Of a DNA stretch of 64,000 nt, positions 35,558 through 45,362 are shown in pieces (the stretch's first letter is position 1; every line of letters starts with the position of its first letter). This DNA comes from Rhizobium sp. 007. GTDB taxonomy: Bacteria > Pseudomonadota > Alphaproteobacteria > Rhizobiales > Rhizobiaceae. A program made the translations under genes and the position numbers. A model generated the notes under the pieces. The model was not told the origin of the DNA. It ran no database searches and saw only the letters and a program-made list of their open reading frames with translations. The stretch is from positions 3,740,501 to 3,804,500 of the forward strand of contig NZ_CP064187.1 of assembly GCF_015353075.1 (NCBI RefSeq), in the 5' to 3' direction.

Positions 35558-35704
35558 ATGGTTCAGATCATTTTGAATGCCGCTGTCCCCGTTCTTGTTG
35601 CGGCAGCGTTTCTCACGACAGCCTCTGCTGCGCTTTGCGGCGGTGACAGCCGTACGCAAAGAGTAGCAGTCAGGGCAAATATCAGGCGTCCGCGCGGCAA
35701 CTAA
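35558..35704 (+). CDS. Hypothetical 48-aa secreted peptide
   Basis: ATG at 35558 with AAGGAA 8 nt upstream. The first 27 residues read like a Sec signal peptide (hydrophobic core V-P-V-L-V-A-A-A-F-L, then T-T-A-S-A-A), followed by a 20-residue arginine-rich tail with one Cys. The stop codon overlaps the end of the convergent phbB gene. I do not recognise it. It could be a real small stress gene like its neighbours or a chance ORF. Confidence 0.4.
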   Translation: MVQIILNAAVPVLVAAAFLTTASAALCGGDSRTQRVAVRANIRRPRGN

Positions 35705-36426
35705 ACGAAGAACTGCCCGCCGTTCGCCGAAAGCGTCGAGCCGGTGATAAAGCCGGCATCGTCGGAGATGAGAAAGGCAACGCAGCGCGCGACTTCCTCC
35801 GGCTCGCCAAGGCGCCCGACCGGAATCTGGGGAATGATCCGCTCGTTGAGCACTTTCTCCGGAACGGCGAGGACCATTTCCGTGCCGATATAGCCAGGGC
35901 AGACGGCGTTCACCGTAATGTTCTTCGCTGCCCCCTCCTGGGCAAGTGCTTTCGTAAAGCCGAGATCACCCGCCTTGGCAGCCGAATAGTTCACCTGCCC
36001 CATCTGGCCCTTTTGGCCATTGATGGAAGAGATGTTGACGATGCGTCCGAAGCTACGGTCGCGCATCCCGCCCCAGACGTGGTGCGTCATGTTGAAGAGG
36101 CCGGTAAGGTTTGTATTGATGACCTCATGCCATTGCTGCGGCGTCATCTTGTGAAACATTGCGTCGCGCGTAATGCCGGCATTGTTGACCAGCACCTCGA
36201 TGCCGCCGAGTTCTGCCTCCACCTTTGCGACCCCTTCGCCGCAAGCGACGTAATCGGAAACATCCCACTTGAAGACCGGGATGCCGGTCACGTCATGGAA
36301 GGCCCTCGCCTTCTCGTCGTTGCCGGCATAACTGGCGGCGACCTTATAGCCCGCATTCCTAAGTGCCATCGAAATGGCGGCACCGATGCCGCGCGTGCCA
36401 CCGGTGACCAAAACCACTCTGCTCAT
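35701..36426 (-). CDS. phbB: Acetoacetyl-CoA reductase
   Basis: A 241-aa short-chain dehydrogenase. T-G-G-T-R-G-I-G (8-15) binds NADPH, N-N-A-G is at 81-84, and the catalytic Ser (about 134), Tyr147 and Lys151 (Y-S-A-A-K) are present. The length and adjacency to the thiolase identify PhbB, which reduces acetoacetyl-CoA to (R)-3-hydroxybutyryl-CoA for polyhydroxybutyrate. GGGGAG is 7 nt before the ATG. It is 65 nt downstream of phbA in the same operon; the synthase is not in this window. Confidence 0.95.
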   Translation of the reverse strand: MSRVVLVTGGTRGIGAAISMALRNAGYKVAASYAGNDEKARAFHDVTGIPVFKWDVSDYVACGEGVAKVEAELGGIEVLVNNAGITRDAMFHKMTPQQWHEVINTNLTGLFNMTHHVWGGMRDRSFGRIVNISSINGQKGQMGQVNYSAAKAGDLGFTKALAQEGAAKNITVNAVCPGYIGTEMVLAVPEKVLNERIIPQIPVGRLGEPEEVARCVAFLISDDAGFITGSTLSANGGQFFV

Positions 36427-36491
36427 GCTTCGCTCCCCTCTCGGTCATTCGCCTTTGATCAGGCGTTCTCGAATCATCAATCGCATACTAT

Positions 36492-37673
36492 TCAAAGTGC
36501 CTCGAAGCACATGGCGACACCCATGCCGCCACCGATGCAAAGTGTCGCAAGACCCTTCTTGGCACTGCGCCGCTTCATTTCGAACAGCAGCGTGTTGAGA
36601 ACCCGCGCTCCCGACGCACCGATCGGATGACCGATCGCGATTGCGCCGCCATTGACGTTGACGATCGCCGGATCCCAGCCAAGATCCTTGTTCACAGCGC
36701 AAGCTTGAGCGGCAAAGGCCTCGTTCGCCTCGACCAGGTCGAGATCGCCGACGGACCAGCCAGCCTTCTCGAGCGCCTTGCGCGACGCAGGGATCGGGCC
36801 AGTACCCATGACTTGAGGATCCACACCAGCCGTCGCCCAGGAAACGATGCGCGCCAGCGGCTGGATGCCGCGCCTGGCGGCCTCCGCTTCCGTCATCAGG
36901 ATCGCGGCTGCCGCGCCGTCATTGAGGCCCGACGCATTGCCAGCCGTCACCGTGCCCTCTTTGTCGAAAGCCGGACGAAGCTTGCCCATCGCATCGAGTG
37001 TTGCACCGTGACGGATGTACTCGTCCGCCTCCACCGTCACATCGCCCTTGCGTGTCTGGATGACGAAGGGAACGATCTCATCCTTGAAGCGGCCTTCCTT
37101 CTGGGCCGCTTCCGCCTTGTTCTGAGATGAAACCGCAAACTGGTCCTGGTCGTCGCGGGAAAGTTGCCACTGGCGGGCGACGTTCTCGGCGGTGGTGCCC
37201 ATGTGGTAGCCGTAAAAAGCGTCTGTCAGGCCGTCCTTGATCATGGTGTCGACCATCTTCATGTCGCCCATCTTCGTACCGCCACGCAGATGCGCGGCAT
37301 GCGGAGCCATCGACATGGATTCCTGGCCGCCGGCGACGATGATCTTCGCATCCCCCAGCGCGATCTGCTGCATTCCGAGGGCGACTGCCCGAAGGCCCGA
37401 ACCGCAAAGCTGGTTGACGCTCCAGGCGGTAGCCTCGTTCGGAACGCCCGCTTTTATGGCCGCCTGGCGCGCTGGATTTTGGCCCTCGCCTGCTTGAAGC
37501 ACCTGGCCAAGGATAACCTCGTCGACCTCGGCTGCGTCGACGCCTGCGCGTTCGAGCACAGCTTTGAGGGCGGCAGCCCCAAGCTCATGCGCCGGAACCG
37601 TGGCGAATGCACCATTGAAAGAGCCGACCGCTGTACGGGCCGCGCTGGCGATGACGATGGATGAACTGCTCAT
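36492..37673 (-). CDS. phbA: Acetyl-CoA acetyltransferase (beta-ketothiolase)
   Basis: A 393-aa biosynthetic thiolase. The nucleophilic Cys90 in N-Q-L-C-G-S-G, the His of G-H-P-I-G-A-S-G and the late Cys of C-I-G-G-G-M-G are all present. It condenses two acetyl-CoA to acetoacetyl-CoA for PhbB. The ATG at 37673 begins the conserved sequence; the longer frame to 37700 adds nine unconserved residues. It is divergent from phaR, with 236 nt between them that should contain the PhaR target. Confidence 0.95.
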   Translation of the reverse strand: MSSSSIVIASAARTAVGSFNGAFATVPAHELGAAALKAVLERAGVDAAEVDEVILGQVLQAGEGQNPARQAAIKAGVPNEATAWSVNQLCGSGLRAVALGMQQIALGDAKIIVAGGQESMSMAPHAAHLRGGTKMGDMKMVDTMIKDGLTDAFYGYHMGTTAENVARQWQLSRDDQDQFAVSSQNKAEAAQKEGRFKDEIVPFVIQTRKGDVTVEADEYIRHGATLDAMGKLRPAFDKEGTVTAGNASGLNDGAAAAILMTEAEAARRGIQPLARIVSWATAGVDPQVMGTGPIPASRKALEKAGWSVGDLDLVEANEAFAAQACAVNKDLGWDPAIVNVNGGAIAIGHPIGASGARVLNTLLFEMKRRSAKKGLATLCIGGGMGVAMCFEAL

Positions 37674-37878
37674 AAAGGCCTCCTCGTTTTCCTTCAGCAT
37701 ACATAGGTCGAAACTGGCAAAGCTTCAGCCCTAAGTCAAACGAGAAGGCGATTGCGGCATTTTCGCTGCGGCTTGCGAACATGCCAATTATCCCTTTTCT
37801 CAAAGGGGTTGCCGCATCGCACAAAGAGATTGTCACCAGGCTTCTTTTGCGTCTACAGTCTGTTACGGAGGAATATCC

Positions 37879-37908
37879 ATGACAATCAGACGGGGTTCAG
37901 GAGACTGA
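37879..37908 (+). CDS. Possible 9-codon leader ORF before phaR
   Basis: ATG at 37879 preceded by GGAGG with 6-nt spacing, nine codons, TGA at 37906-37908, one base before the phaR ATG. Such a short ORF ending at the next start could couple or tune phaR translation. It may also be a fortuitous arrangement, since phaR has its own AGGAG. Confidence 0.3.
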   Translation: MTIRRGSGD

Positions 37909-37909
37909 T

Positions 37910-38482
37910 ATGGCGAAGAACGAGGGTCAAATAGTCATCAAGAAATACGCCAACCGCCGCCTCTACAATACAGGCACCAGCACCTATGTGACGCTGGAAG
38001 ATCTGGCGGAGATGGTGAAGAAGGGAGAGGATTTTACGGTACAGGACGCAAAGAGCGGTGATGACATCACACATTCCGTTTTGACCCAGATCATTTTCGA
38101 GCAGGAATCAAAAACCGGAAATACGCTGCTGCCGATTTCCTTCCTGCGCCAGCTCATCAGCTATTACGGCGATCAGATGCAGATGGTCGTTCCGAGCTTC
38201 CTCGAACATTCCATGCGCGCCTTCACCGAACAGCAGGCGCAGATGCGCGAACAGGTGAACCGCGCCTTCGGCGAATCACCGCTCGGCAAGAACCTGCAGC
38301 TGCCGATGCAGATGGTCGAGGACCAGGTCCGCCGCAACACCGAGATGTTTCAGAAGGCCATGCAGATGTTCTCTCCCTTCATGACCCCTCCCGCCAAGGA
38401 ATCGAAGAAGGCGGAGGCGAAGGATATCGACGAGTTGAAGGAACAGCTGCGCGCCCTGCAGAACAAGCTCGACAATCTCTAA
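37910..38482 (+). CDS. phaR: Polyhydroxyalkanoate synthesis repressor PhaR
   Basis: A 190-aa PhaR/AniA protein. The N-terminal DNA-binding domain opens with I-K-K-Y-A-N-R-R-L-Y-N-T, followed by the PHB-accumulation regulatory domain and a C-terminal predicted coiled coil (about 160-190). PhaR binds PHB granules and represses phasin and its own gene when no polymer is available; it also affects carbon flow and exopolysaccharide in rhizobia. AGGAG lies 7 nt before the ATG. It is divergent from phbAB. Confidence 0.95.
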   Translation: MAKNEGQIVIKKYANRRLYNTGTSTYVTLEDLAEMVKKGEDFTVQDAKSGDDITHSVLTQIIFEQESKTGNTLLPISFLRQLISYYGDQMQMVVPSFLEHSMRAFTEQQAQMREQVNRAFGESPLGKNLQLPMQMVEDQVRRNTEMFQKAMQMFSPFMTPPAKESKKAEAKDIDELKEQLRALQNKLDNL

Positions 38483-38485
38483 GGT

Positions 38486-38893
38486 TCAAAGCCCGATCGA
38501 AACATCGCGGCCGGCACTGCGGATCGAGACTGCAAACCCGCCGATCACGTCGATCAGCGCAATCGTCATCAAGATGAAGAAGACCTGTGTTGCCGCATCC
38601 TGGACGAGAAGGAACTCGACCAGGAAAGCGATGAAGACCAGCATCGACAGCATGTGATTGACAAGGCTGCCGGATCCGTTGCGGGTGGCCTTCAATATCT
38701 CGAAGAACAGGATGACCAGCGCCACGACGATGAAGAGATCGCCGAGCGCCATGCTCCAGATCGCACCGGAGATCATCGAAAGCACCATGATGTCATGCTG
38801 GAGCGCGGGAATGCCTCCGCCACCCATCAAACCGGCCATCGTCATGTTGTAAAGAATAAACGGGATTACCATCAGCGGCATTACAGCGATCAT
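38486..38893 (-). CDS. Hypothetical four-helix membrane protein
   Basis: A 135-aa protein with four predicted membrane helices (about 4-24, 38-60, 75-95 and 100-122) and almost no polar loops. I do not recognise a named family. The ATG at 38893 is chosen because the hydrophobic sequence starts there; GGGGA lies 9 nt upstream. It converges on phaR with only 3 nt between the stop codons, and no terminator separates them. Confidence 0.7.
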   Translation of the reverse strand: MIAVMPLMVIPFILYNMTMAGLMGGGGIPALQHDIMVLSMISGAIWSMALGDLFIVVALVILFFEILKATRNGSGSLVNHMLSMLVFIAFLVEFLLVQDAATQVFFILMTIALIDVIGGFAVSIRSAGRDVSIGL

Positions 38894-38977
38894 TGAGCCA
38901 TGTCCCCTATTTCGACGGGAATACTGCAGCAGATCACAGCACCACTTCAAGGCATCGGAAATACAATAATGCTCAAA

Positions 38978-39010
38978 AGCAAAAAGGCCGGCGTTTGAAG
39001 CCGGCCTTTT
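38978..39010 (-). terminator. Terminator of rpmF
   Basis: AAAGGCCGGC (38983-38992) pairs with GCCGGCCTTT (39000-39009) around a 7-nt loop, followed on the minus strand by further T. It lies 31 nt past the rpmF stop. Confidence 0.92.
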
Positions 39011-39040
39011 CGAATCCTGGCTGTGCCAGAATTTGGAAGC

Positions 39041-39226
39041 TTATGCGCTTTCCTTCGGCGTCAGAACCTGGCGGCCACGATACATACCGGTCTTCAGATC
39101 GATATGGTGCGGGCGGCGCAGTTCGCCGGAATTCTTGTCTTCCACGTAGGTCGGAGCCTTCAGGGCGTCTGCAGAACGGCGCATACCGCGCTTGGACGGG
39201 CTCGTTTTTCTCTTCGGTACAGCCAT
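39041..39226 (-). CDS. rpmF: 50S ribosomal protein L32
   Basis: A 61-aa protein starting [16 protein letters not shown], the standard L32 N-terminus. The alphaproteobacterial form lacks the four zinc cysteines found in some other L32 proteins. It appears monocistronic. Upstream on the minus strand TGGTCA, 17 nt, TATAAG (about 39322-39350) is a plausible promoter. Confidence 0.97.
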
Positions 39227-39381
39227 TTTACGTACTCCAATTCACAGGCAACACATTCCCGGCCAAGCTGGCGGCCGAAACGGACGTATCGCGATTTCGG
39301 AAATTTTGCGCGCTTATACATGCCCTGAAGGTGGTTGACCAGTCCCCAAACAGATTTTTTGCGATTCTCGTGAATTCAACC

Positions 39382-40029
39382 TCAGACCTCGTCTTTCGGC
39401 ACGCTCCAGGGTTCGGCCCGGGCCGCAGCTTCCCACTTCAGCCAGGCAGGATGCGCCTTTAGCGCCGACATATAACTCAACGTATCGCTGGCAGTTACAA
39501 GGTCATAGGTATCGAAGCGGCTGACGACCGGCGCAAACATCGCGTCGGCTGCCGAAAATCCGCCAAACAGAAACGGTCCGCCCGAGCGGCCGCGCAACTC
39601 GCGAAAAATGGTTTCGATGCGCACGACATCGGCCATCACGCCATCCGCAAGTGCGATCTTGCCTCGCTCGCGCCGGATATTCATCGGACAGGCGCCTCTG
39701 AGCGCTCCGAAACCCGAAAGCATCTCCATCGAGACCGAACGCGCCACCGCGCGCTGTGCGCGATCCTTGGGCCAAAGCCCCGCCTCGGGATAAAGGTCGG
39801 AGACGTAGTCGATGATCGAGAGCGATTCCCATACCCGCAGGCTGCCATGGAGTAGAACCGGCACCCTGCCCGTGGGAGAGATTTCCCTGATGCGCGGATT
39901 GCCTGCGGGAAAATCAAAGGGGATCAGAATTTCTTCGAACGGAATGCCCGTTGCTTCCATCGCAATCCATGGCCGGAACGACCACGAGGAGTAATTCTTG
40001 TTTCCGATATAGAGGGTAAGGCGATCCAT
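39382..40029 (-). CDS. Glutathione S-transferase family protein
   Basis: A 215-aa protein with the GST thioredoxin-like N-terminal domain (L-T-L-Y-I-G-N-K-N-Y-S-S-W-S, then G-R-V-P-V-L and the E-S-L-S-I glutathione-binding motif near residue 67) and an all-helical C-terminal domain. Substrate unknown; roles in detoxification or thiol chemistry are typical. The ATG at 40029 starts the conserved sequence; the frame continues to 40107 without conserved residues. Confidence 0.87.
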   Translation of the reverse strand: MDRLTLYIGNKNYSSWSFRPWIAMEATGIPFEEILIPFDFPAGNPRIREISPTGRVPVLLHGSLRVWESLSIIDYVSDLYPEAGLWPKDRAQRAVARSVSMEMLSGFGALRGACPMNIRRERGKIALADGVMADVVRIETIFRELRGRSGGPFLFGGFSAADAMFAPVVSRFDTYDLVTASDTLSYMSALKAHPAWLKWEAAARAEPWSVPKDEV

Positions 40030-40103
40030 GAAGCATCCGCAAATTGATTTCGAAGCCGAATTTAGCGGCGCCCGGCTAAAGCGACCAATGAATAATTCAT
40101 GCC

Positions 40104-40814
40104 TCAATCATAAAGACATCTGATGTAATCGCCGGAACCTTGAGCCCGGCGCTCGATGACCGAGGCAAGCGTGCGAAGGCCGCGGCGGGGCTTTGCGGCG
40201 TTCCGGTCGATCGGGTTCGGAAGAGAAACGGCCAAAAGCGCTGCCTGGCGTCGCGAGAGCTTGGAAGCCGGTACCTTGAAATGATAGCGCGCCGCCGCCT
40301 CGATGCCGTAGATACCCGGTCCCCACTCGGCGATGTTGAGATAGATCTCCATCAGCCGGCGTTTGGTCCAGACGAGGTCAGAGGCGACCGCCAGCGGCAG
40401 TTCAAGTGCCTTGCGCACAAAGGAGCGGCCATTCCACAGAAACAGGTTCTTGGCCGTCTGCATGGGGATTGTGCTGCCGCCGCGGGTCGCTTCGCCGTCG
40501 AGGGTCTCTGCGACCAGCTCCTGCATTTCACCCCAGTCGACCCCGCCGTGGAAACAGTATTGACCATCCTCGGACATCATCACGGACTGAACGAGACCCG
40601 GCGAGATGTCGTCCAAAGAGACCCATTGCCGGTCGTAGCCGCGCAGGAGCACGATGTCGCGCAGCATCAGCGTCGAGACGGGATGAATAAAAGGGATCAG
40701 ATAAACAAAGATCAGAACATAGGGCAGGATCAGAAATCCGGCGGTCGCAAGGACGATGCGCGTCATGATCGACCGGCTGCGCAGCCAAGCGAACAAACGG
40801 CGATGAGCCGGCAT
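40104..40814 (-). CDS. mtgA: Monofunctional peptidoglycan glycosyltransferase
   Basis: A 236-aa GT51 enzyme with one N-terminal membrane helix (about 20-42). [14 protein letters not shown] contains the catalytic Glu, [16 protein letters not shown] is the second signature, and [15 protein letters not shown] the third. It polymerises lipid II into glycan strands. There is no transpeptidase domain, so it is MtgA rather than a class A PBP. GAGAGGA about 9 nt before the ATG at 40814 supports this start over the upstream one at 40868. Confidence 0.93.
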   Translation of the reverse strand: MPAHRRLFAWLRSRSIMTRIVLATAGFLILPYVLIFVYLIPFIHPVSTLMLRDIVLLRGYDRQWVSLDDISPGLVQSVMMSEDGQYCFHGGVDWGEMQELVAETLDGEATRGGSTIPMQTAKNLFLWNGRSFVRKALELPLAVASDLVWTKRRLMEIYLNIAEWGPGIYGIEAAARYHFKVPASKLSRRQAALLAVSLPNPIDRNAAKPRRGLRTLASVIERRAQGSGDYIRCLYD

Positions 40815-40986
40815 CGCAATGCTGTCCTCTCTTTCCGGCGATATGTCCAATATGTGTAAGCCCAACACCTGTTCCCTTCGCTCTCATAGCGTTTGCTGGT
40901 CGTGAAGGCCAGATGCAAAGGAAATCTTGCTGTGATCATTGACAATTCCGTTGCAACGGCGCCACTGCTCATGCCAAAGAGCGCGC

Positions 40987-41901
40987 ATGGTCGCGAGCTC
41001 CGAAGCCTTCGATATCCGTTTGAAGACCAACGCCCAAGAGATCGAGGCGTTGCTGGACGCGCTGCTTTCCGATGACATGCGAGAAGATGAGATAGCCCGC
41101 CCTGATAGCCTGAGGGCGGCGATGCACTATGCGGTGCTGAACGGTGGCAAGCGGCTTCGCCCGTTTCTCGTCGTGGAGAGCGCGCTGCTCCTCGGCGGAG
41201 ACAAAGAGGCGGCCTTGAGAGTGGGTGCAGCACTTGAATGCATTCACTGCTATTCGCTCGTTCATGACGATCTTCCAGCGATGGACGATGACAAGCTACG
41301 ACGCGGCAAACCGACAGTGCACATAGCTTTCGACGAGGCGACCGCGATCCTTGCAGGCGACAGCCTTCTGACCTACGCCTTCGACATTATCGCCGCCGAC
41401 GAGACGAGACTTCCGGAACAAAGCAAGGTGGGGCTGATCCTTGCGCTTGCGCGCAGCGCTGGCCTGGGCGGAATGGCTGGCGGACAGGCACTCGATCTCG
41501 CTGCGGAAAAAAACCCACCGGATGAAAGCGGCATCGTTACATTGCAGGCTATGAAGACTGGAGCGTTAATCCGCTTTGCTTGCGAAGCAGGCGCAATGAT
41601 CGCCGGCGCTTCGAGCGATGATCGCAAGCGCCTGCGCGCTTTCGGCGAAAAGATCGGCCTTGCCTTCCAGCTCGCCGACGATCTTCTTGATGTCACATCA
41701 GACGCCGCCACCATGGGCAAGGCGACTGGCAAGGACTTGGGCCGCGGCAAAGGTACCCTCGTCTCTCTGCGTGGTATCGGATGGGCCGAAACCGAGCTCC
41801 GGCGCCACGTCGAGGATGCGACACGGCTGTTGGCGCCTTACGGCGATGCCGCTGCGACGCTCGCCGCCACCGCGCATTTTGTTGCCGCTCGAAAAAGCTG
41901 A
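40987..41901 (+). CDS. ispA: Polyprenyl (farnesyl/geranyl-type) diphosphate synthase
   Basis: A 304-aa trans-prenyl synthase. The first Asp-rich motif is D-D-L-P-A-M-D-D-D and the second D-D-L-L-D; G-G-K-R-L-R-P precedes them. The FARM region carries the two-residue insertion of class II farnesyl synthases, so farnesyl diphosphate is the likely product. AAAGAG 7 nt before the ATG at 40987 supports the start. It faces ispG, which supplies the precursor pathway. Confidence 0.92.
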   Translation: MVASSEAFDIRLKTNAQEIEALLDALLSDDMREDEIARPDSLRAAMHYAVLNGGKRLRPFLVVESALLLGGDKEAALRVGAALECIHCYSLVHDDLPAMDDDKLRRGKPTVHIAFDEATAILAGDSLLTYAFDIIAADETRLPEQSKVGLILALARSAGLGGMAGGQALDLAAEKNPPDESGIVTLQAMKTGALIRFACEAGAMIAGASSDDRKRLRAFGEKIGLAFQLADDLLDVTSDAATMGKATGKDLGRGKGTLVSLRGIGWAETELRRHVEDATRLLAPYGDAAATLAATAHFVAARKS

Positions 41902-41950
41902 CGCAGCAGCGGCAGGCGAGATACCTCTTGGCATCTAGCGGCTGATGAGC

Positions 41951-43201
41951 TTATTCAGCAGCGGTCTTTTGACCGAAGCGCCTTTCGATATAGTCGATGA
42001 CAAGCGCCTCGAAATCCGCAGCAATGTTCGGCCCGCGCAACGTCAGCGCCTTCTTGCCATCGATGAAAACGGGAGCGGCCGGCGTCTCACCGGTGCCAGG
42101 CAGCGAAATGCCGATATCGGCATGCTTGCTTTCGCCCGGCCCGTTGACGATGCAGCCCATCACGGCGACGTTCAGGGCTTCCACGCCCGGATATTTCTCC
42201 CGCCAGACCGGCATGTTCTTGCGGATATCGTTCTGGATATTCTGCGCCAGTTCCTGGAAAACCGTCGATGTCGTGCGGCCGCAGCCGGGACAGGCGGCGA
42301 CCACCGGCACGAACTGTCGGAAACCCATAACCTGCAGCAGTTCCTGTGCCACCTGCACTTCGCGTGTACGATCGCCATTCGGCTCCGGCGTCAGCGAAAC
42401 GCGGATCGTATCGCCGATGCCGTACTGCAGAACGTAGCCCATGGCAGCCGACGAGGCGACGATGCCCTTGGTGCCCATTCCTGCTTCGGTGAGTCCGAGA
42501 TGCAGCGCATGGTCCGAGCGCTCGGAAAGCATGGAATAGACAGCGATCAGATCCTGGACCTGGCTGACCTTGGCCGACAGGATGATGCGGTTTCGCGGCA
42601 GGCCGATTTCTTCGGCAAGGGTGGCCGAGATCAACGCCGATTGCACGATCGCCTCGCGCGTCACCTGACGTGCCGAAAGCGGCGAACCCGCCTCGGCATT
42701 CTTGTCCATCAGCGCCGTCAGCAGGTCCTGGTCGAGCGAACCCCAGTTGACGCCGATACGCACCGGCTTGTCATAGCGGACCGCTGTCTCGATGATTTCG
42801 GCGAACTGCTTGTCCTTCTTGTCCTTGAAACCGACATTGCCTGGATTGATGCGGTATTTCGCCAATGCTTCGGCGCAGGCCGGATGATCGGCAAGCAGCT
42901 TGTGGCCGATATAGTGGAAATCGCCGACGAGCGGCACATCCATGCCGAGGCGCAGGAGCCGCTCGCGAATCTTCGGAACGGCAGCAGCGCTTTCGTCACG
43001 ATCGACGGTGATGCGCACGAGCTCCGACCCCGCCTTGAAGAGGGCGGCAACCTGCGCAACAGTGGAATCGATATCCGCCGTATCCGTATTTGTCATCGAC
43101 TGCACGACAACCGGCGCACCGCCGCCGACGACGACGCCGCCCACGTCGACCGCGACGGAAGCGCGGCGCGGTTTCGGATCAAAATCGGTAGGTGAAGACA
43201 T
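41951..43201 (-). CDS. ispG: 4-hydroxy-3-methylbut-2-enyl-diphosphate synthase (IspG/GcpE)
   Basis: A 416-aa enzyme of the non-mevalonate pathway. C-P-G-C-G-R and the later C-I-V-N-G-P-G-E supply three cysteines for the [4Fe-4S] cluster that reduces the cyclodiphosphate intermediate to HMBPP. The N-terminal TIM barrel starts near [15 protein letters not shown]. Length and motifs match the bacterial single-barrel type. It converges on ispA, placing two isoprenoid genes side by side on opposite strands. Confidence 0.96.
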   Translation of the reverse strand: MSSPTDFDPKPRRASVAVDVGGVVVGGGAPVVVQSMTNTDTADIDSTVAQVAALFKAGSELVRITVDRDESAAAVPKIRERLLRLGMDVPLVGDFHYIGHKLLADHPACAEALAKYRINPGNVGFKDKKDKQFAEIIETAVRYDKPVRIGVNWGSLDQDLLTALMDKNAEAGSPLSARQVTREAIVQSALISATLAEEIGLPRNRIILSAKVSQVQDLIAVYSMLSERSDHALHLGLTEAGMGTKGIVASSAAMGYVLQYGIGDTIRVSLTPEPNGDRTREVQVAQELLQVMGFRQFVPVVAACPGCGRTTSTVFQELAQNIQNDIRKNMPVWREKYPGVEALNVAVMGCIVNGPGESKHADIGISLPGTGETPAAPVFIDGKKALTLRGPNIAADFEALVIDYIERRFGQKTAAE

Positions 43202-43295
43202 AGACAGAGCTCTTGAACCCTTGAATTCGTGCCTTTCAGGTGGATCATACCCGCTTTCTTGTCAACGCCCAAAGCATCACTTTTACTTGGCTGAG

Positions 43296-44489
43296 CTAGT
43301 GGCCGCCGCCGGAGATGCCGTCCGCGTAGCGGGCAAGCTTCGAAAAGATCAGCACCACGACCAGCAGGACGGGCAGCGCCATGAAGACGGCGCTAAAGCC
43401 GACATGCTCGGCTGCAAAGCCGATTGCAGAGGGTGCAACCAGCATGCCGGAATAGCCCATGGTGGTCACGACCGAAAGGCCGATCCCGGCCTTCAGACCA
43501 GGGACATTGCCTGCCGCGGAAAAGGCGATCGGCACCATGTTCGAAATGCCGATGCCGCAGAACGCAAAGCCGACAATGGCAAGCTCGGCATTCGGCGCAA
43601 GCGCTGCGATCAGCATGCCGGCGATGGCAAAGAGGGTGCAGACGCGCAGCGTCTTGACGCCGCCAAGCTTGTCGCGCACCAGATCGCCGGCGAAACGCAT
43701 GATTGCCATCGTCAGCGAGAAGGCCGCAAACCCGAAACCGGAAAGAGCCACGGATGCATTCATTTCCTGGCGGAGATAGAGCGCACCCCAGTCGAGCACG
43801 GCACCTTCCGGAACCATCGAAAAGAGCGCCATGAGCCCAAGCAACCATGGCAGAGGCGTCATCGGCAGGCGTGTTTTTTCTTTCTTCTCATCGGGATGCG
43901 GCGGATCGGCAAGGATCATCGGCCAGGCGATCACGAGGAAAATCAACGTGAGCACGGTGGCGAGCTGCGCATGGCCAAGAACGCCGAGCTTGGCGATGAC
44001 GAGGCCGCCAAGGCCCGAACCGATCAGGCCGCCAAGGCTCCAGAAGGCATGGCAGGACGACATGATCGCCCGGCGCATCGACTTCTCGACGGCAACCGCG
44101 TTGGCGTTCATCGCGACGTCCATTGCGCCGATGAACCCACCAAACAGGAAGAGCGCGATTGCGCCGGTAACAATATTCGGCGCCAGCGTCAGCGCCAGAA
44201 GAATTGGCAGTACGCAGGCCGCAGTTGCCCGCGACACCACGTGCGAGCCATGCTTGGCGATCTGCGCCCCGGCAATCGGCATCAATGTCAACGACCCAAG
44301 GCCGAACACCAGGATCATCAGCCCGAGCTGGAATTTCGTCAGCTCCAGACGCTCCGCGAAATCCGGAATCTTCGGAGCCCAGCAACCGACGACAAAGCCG
44401 TTCATCAAGAAGAGCAGCGACACCGCAACCCTACTCTTCGGCAGGAAGCCACGCCGGACCCCCTGGGCCACATTCATCGGATTATCCAT
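43296..44489 (-). CDS. MFS transporter
   Basis: A 397-aa major facilitator protein with 12 predicted membrane helices; F-L-M-N-G-F-V-V-G-C-W-A-P-K-I-P near the start resembles YbjJ-like MFS carriers. Direction and substrate cannot be told. The ATG at 44489 has AGGAGGAG about 11 nt upstream; the frame is open to 44537. A DeoR-type regulator is encoded 55 nt upstream on the same strand, so a sugar or sugar-phosphate-linked substrate is plausible. Confidence 0.85.
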   Translation of the reverse strand: MDNPMNVAQGVRRGFLPKSRVAVSLLFLMNGFVVGCWAPKIPDFAERLELTKFQLGLMILVFGLGSLTLMPIAGAQIAKHGSHVVSRATAACVLPILLALTLAPNIVTGAIALFLFGGFIGAMDVAMNANAVAVEKSMRRAIMSSCHAFWSLGGLIGSGLGGLVIAKLGVLGHAQLATVLTLIFLVIAWPMILADPPHPDEKKEKTRLPMTPLPWLLGLMALFSMVPEGAVLDWGALYLRQEMNASVALSGFGFAAFSLTMAIMRFAGDLVRDKLGGVKTLRVCTLFAIAGMLIAALAPNAELAIVGFAFCGIGISNMVPIAFSAAGNVPGLKAGIGLSVVTTMGYSGMLVAPSAIGFAAEHVGFSAVFMALPVLLVVVLIFSKLARYADGISGGGH

Positions 44490-44544
44490 TGTATTCCCGT
44501 CTCCTCCTGCAGTCGGCCCCTTAAGGATCCGACTCAAAGATTAT

Positions 44545-45327
44545 TCATCGCGCCTTGCGCGCCTTGACAGTGCGGCAGCCCCGCTCGCGATAGGCCGCAA
44601 GCAGCGCCTCGTCGGCGTCGTGCTCCACGACGAGGCATTCGCAATGCGCGACCGGCAGGACGCCGTGCGGCGCCGCTGTACCGAATTTATCCGAGGTCAC
44701 CGCAACCAGCACCTTCCGGCTTCGCGACGTCGCGAACCGCTTGAACTCCGCGTCCTCGAAACCGAATGTCGTGACGCCCGCTTCCAGATCGATGCCGCAG
44801 GCGCCGAGAATGCAAAGGTCTGGCGAGATCTGTTCCATGTCCCGCATCGCCTTGGCGCCGAGCGCGCCGCCCACCTGCCGGTCGACCATTCCGCCGATCA
44901 GGATGACATCGATGCCGCCGTTGTCTATCAGCGCTGCGGCAATTGCCGGCGCATTCGTCGCAGCCGTCAGCGTCATGTCTGATGGAAGGGCTTTGGCAAT
45001 CGCCAGATTGGTGCTTCCGGCATCAAAAAACACCGTCGACCCGGGCGCAATCTGCGGCACGGCGGCTTGGGCCAGCAGTTGTTTGCGATCGAGGGCAATG
45101 CCCATCCGCTGCTTGAGGCTCCCGCCGGCAGGCGAAACCGGCAGCGCACCGCCATAGACCCGCTCACAGAGGCCGGCAGCTGCCATCTCGCGCAGATCGC
45201 GACGGATCGTATCTTCGGAAACCCCGAATTCCAGCGCGAGTTCAGCTGCAAGCACGCGGCCGTTCGCCTGAAGCTTGCCGGATATGATGTTCTGCCGCTC
45301 CTTCAACAGCATCTCGGACGTATTCAT
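44545..45327 (-). CDS. DeoR/GlpR-family transcriptional regulator
   Basis: A 260-aa regulator. The N-terminal helix-turn-helix reads V-S-E-D-T-I-R-R-D-L-R-E-M (about 35-48), and the C-terminal DeoR effector domain contains F-F-D-A-G-S-T-N and T-S-D-K-F-G, which bind phosphorylated sugars. It probably represses the MFS gene downstream. Upstream three tandem 10-nt repeats at 45363-45392 are a likely operator, also within reach of the divergent ABC transporter genes. Confidence 0.88.
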   Translation of the reverse strand: MNTSEMLLKERQNIISGKLQANGRVLAAELALEFGVSEDTIRRDLREMAAAGLCERVYGGALPVSPAGGSLKQRMGIALDRKQLLAQAAVPQIAPGSTVFFDAGSTNLAIAKALPSDMTLTAATNAPAIAAALIDNGGIDVILIGGMVDRQVGGALGAKAMRDMEQISPDLCILGACGIDLEAGVTTFGFEDAEFKRFATSRSRKVLVAVTSDKFGTAAPHGVLPVAHCECLVVEHDADEALLAAYRERGCRTVKARKAR

Positions 45328-45362
45328 GCCTGTTTAGCTCACAATTGACGCAAGTTCCTGGA

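Noticed and set aside
37674..37878. PhaR operator between phbA and phaR
   Set aside because: TGCGGCA and TGCCGCA occur as a distant inverted pair, but I cannot match them to a firm PhaR consensus.
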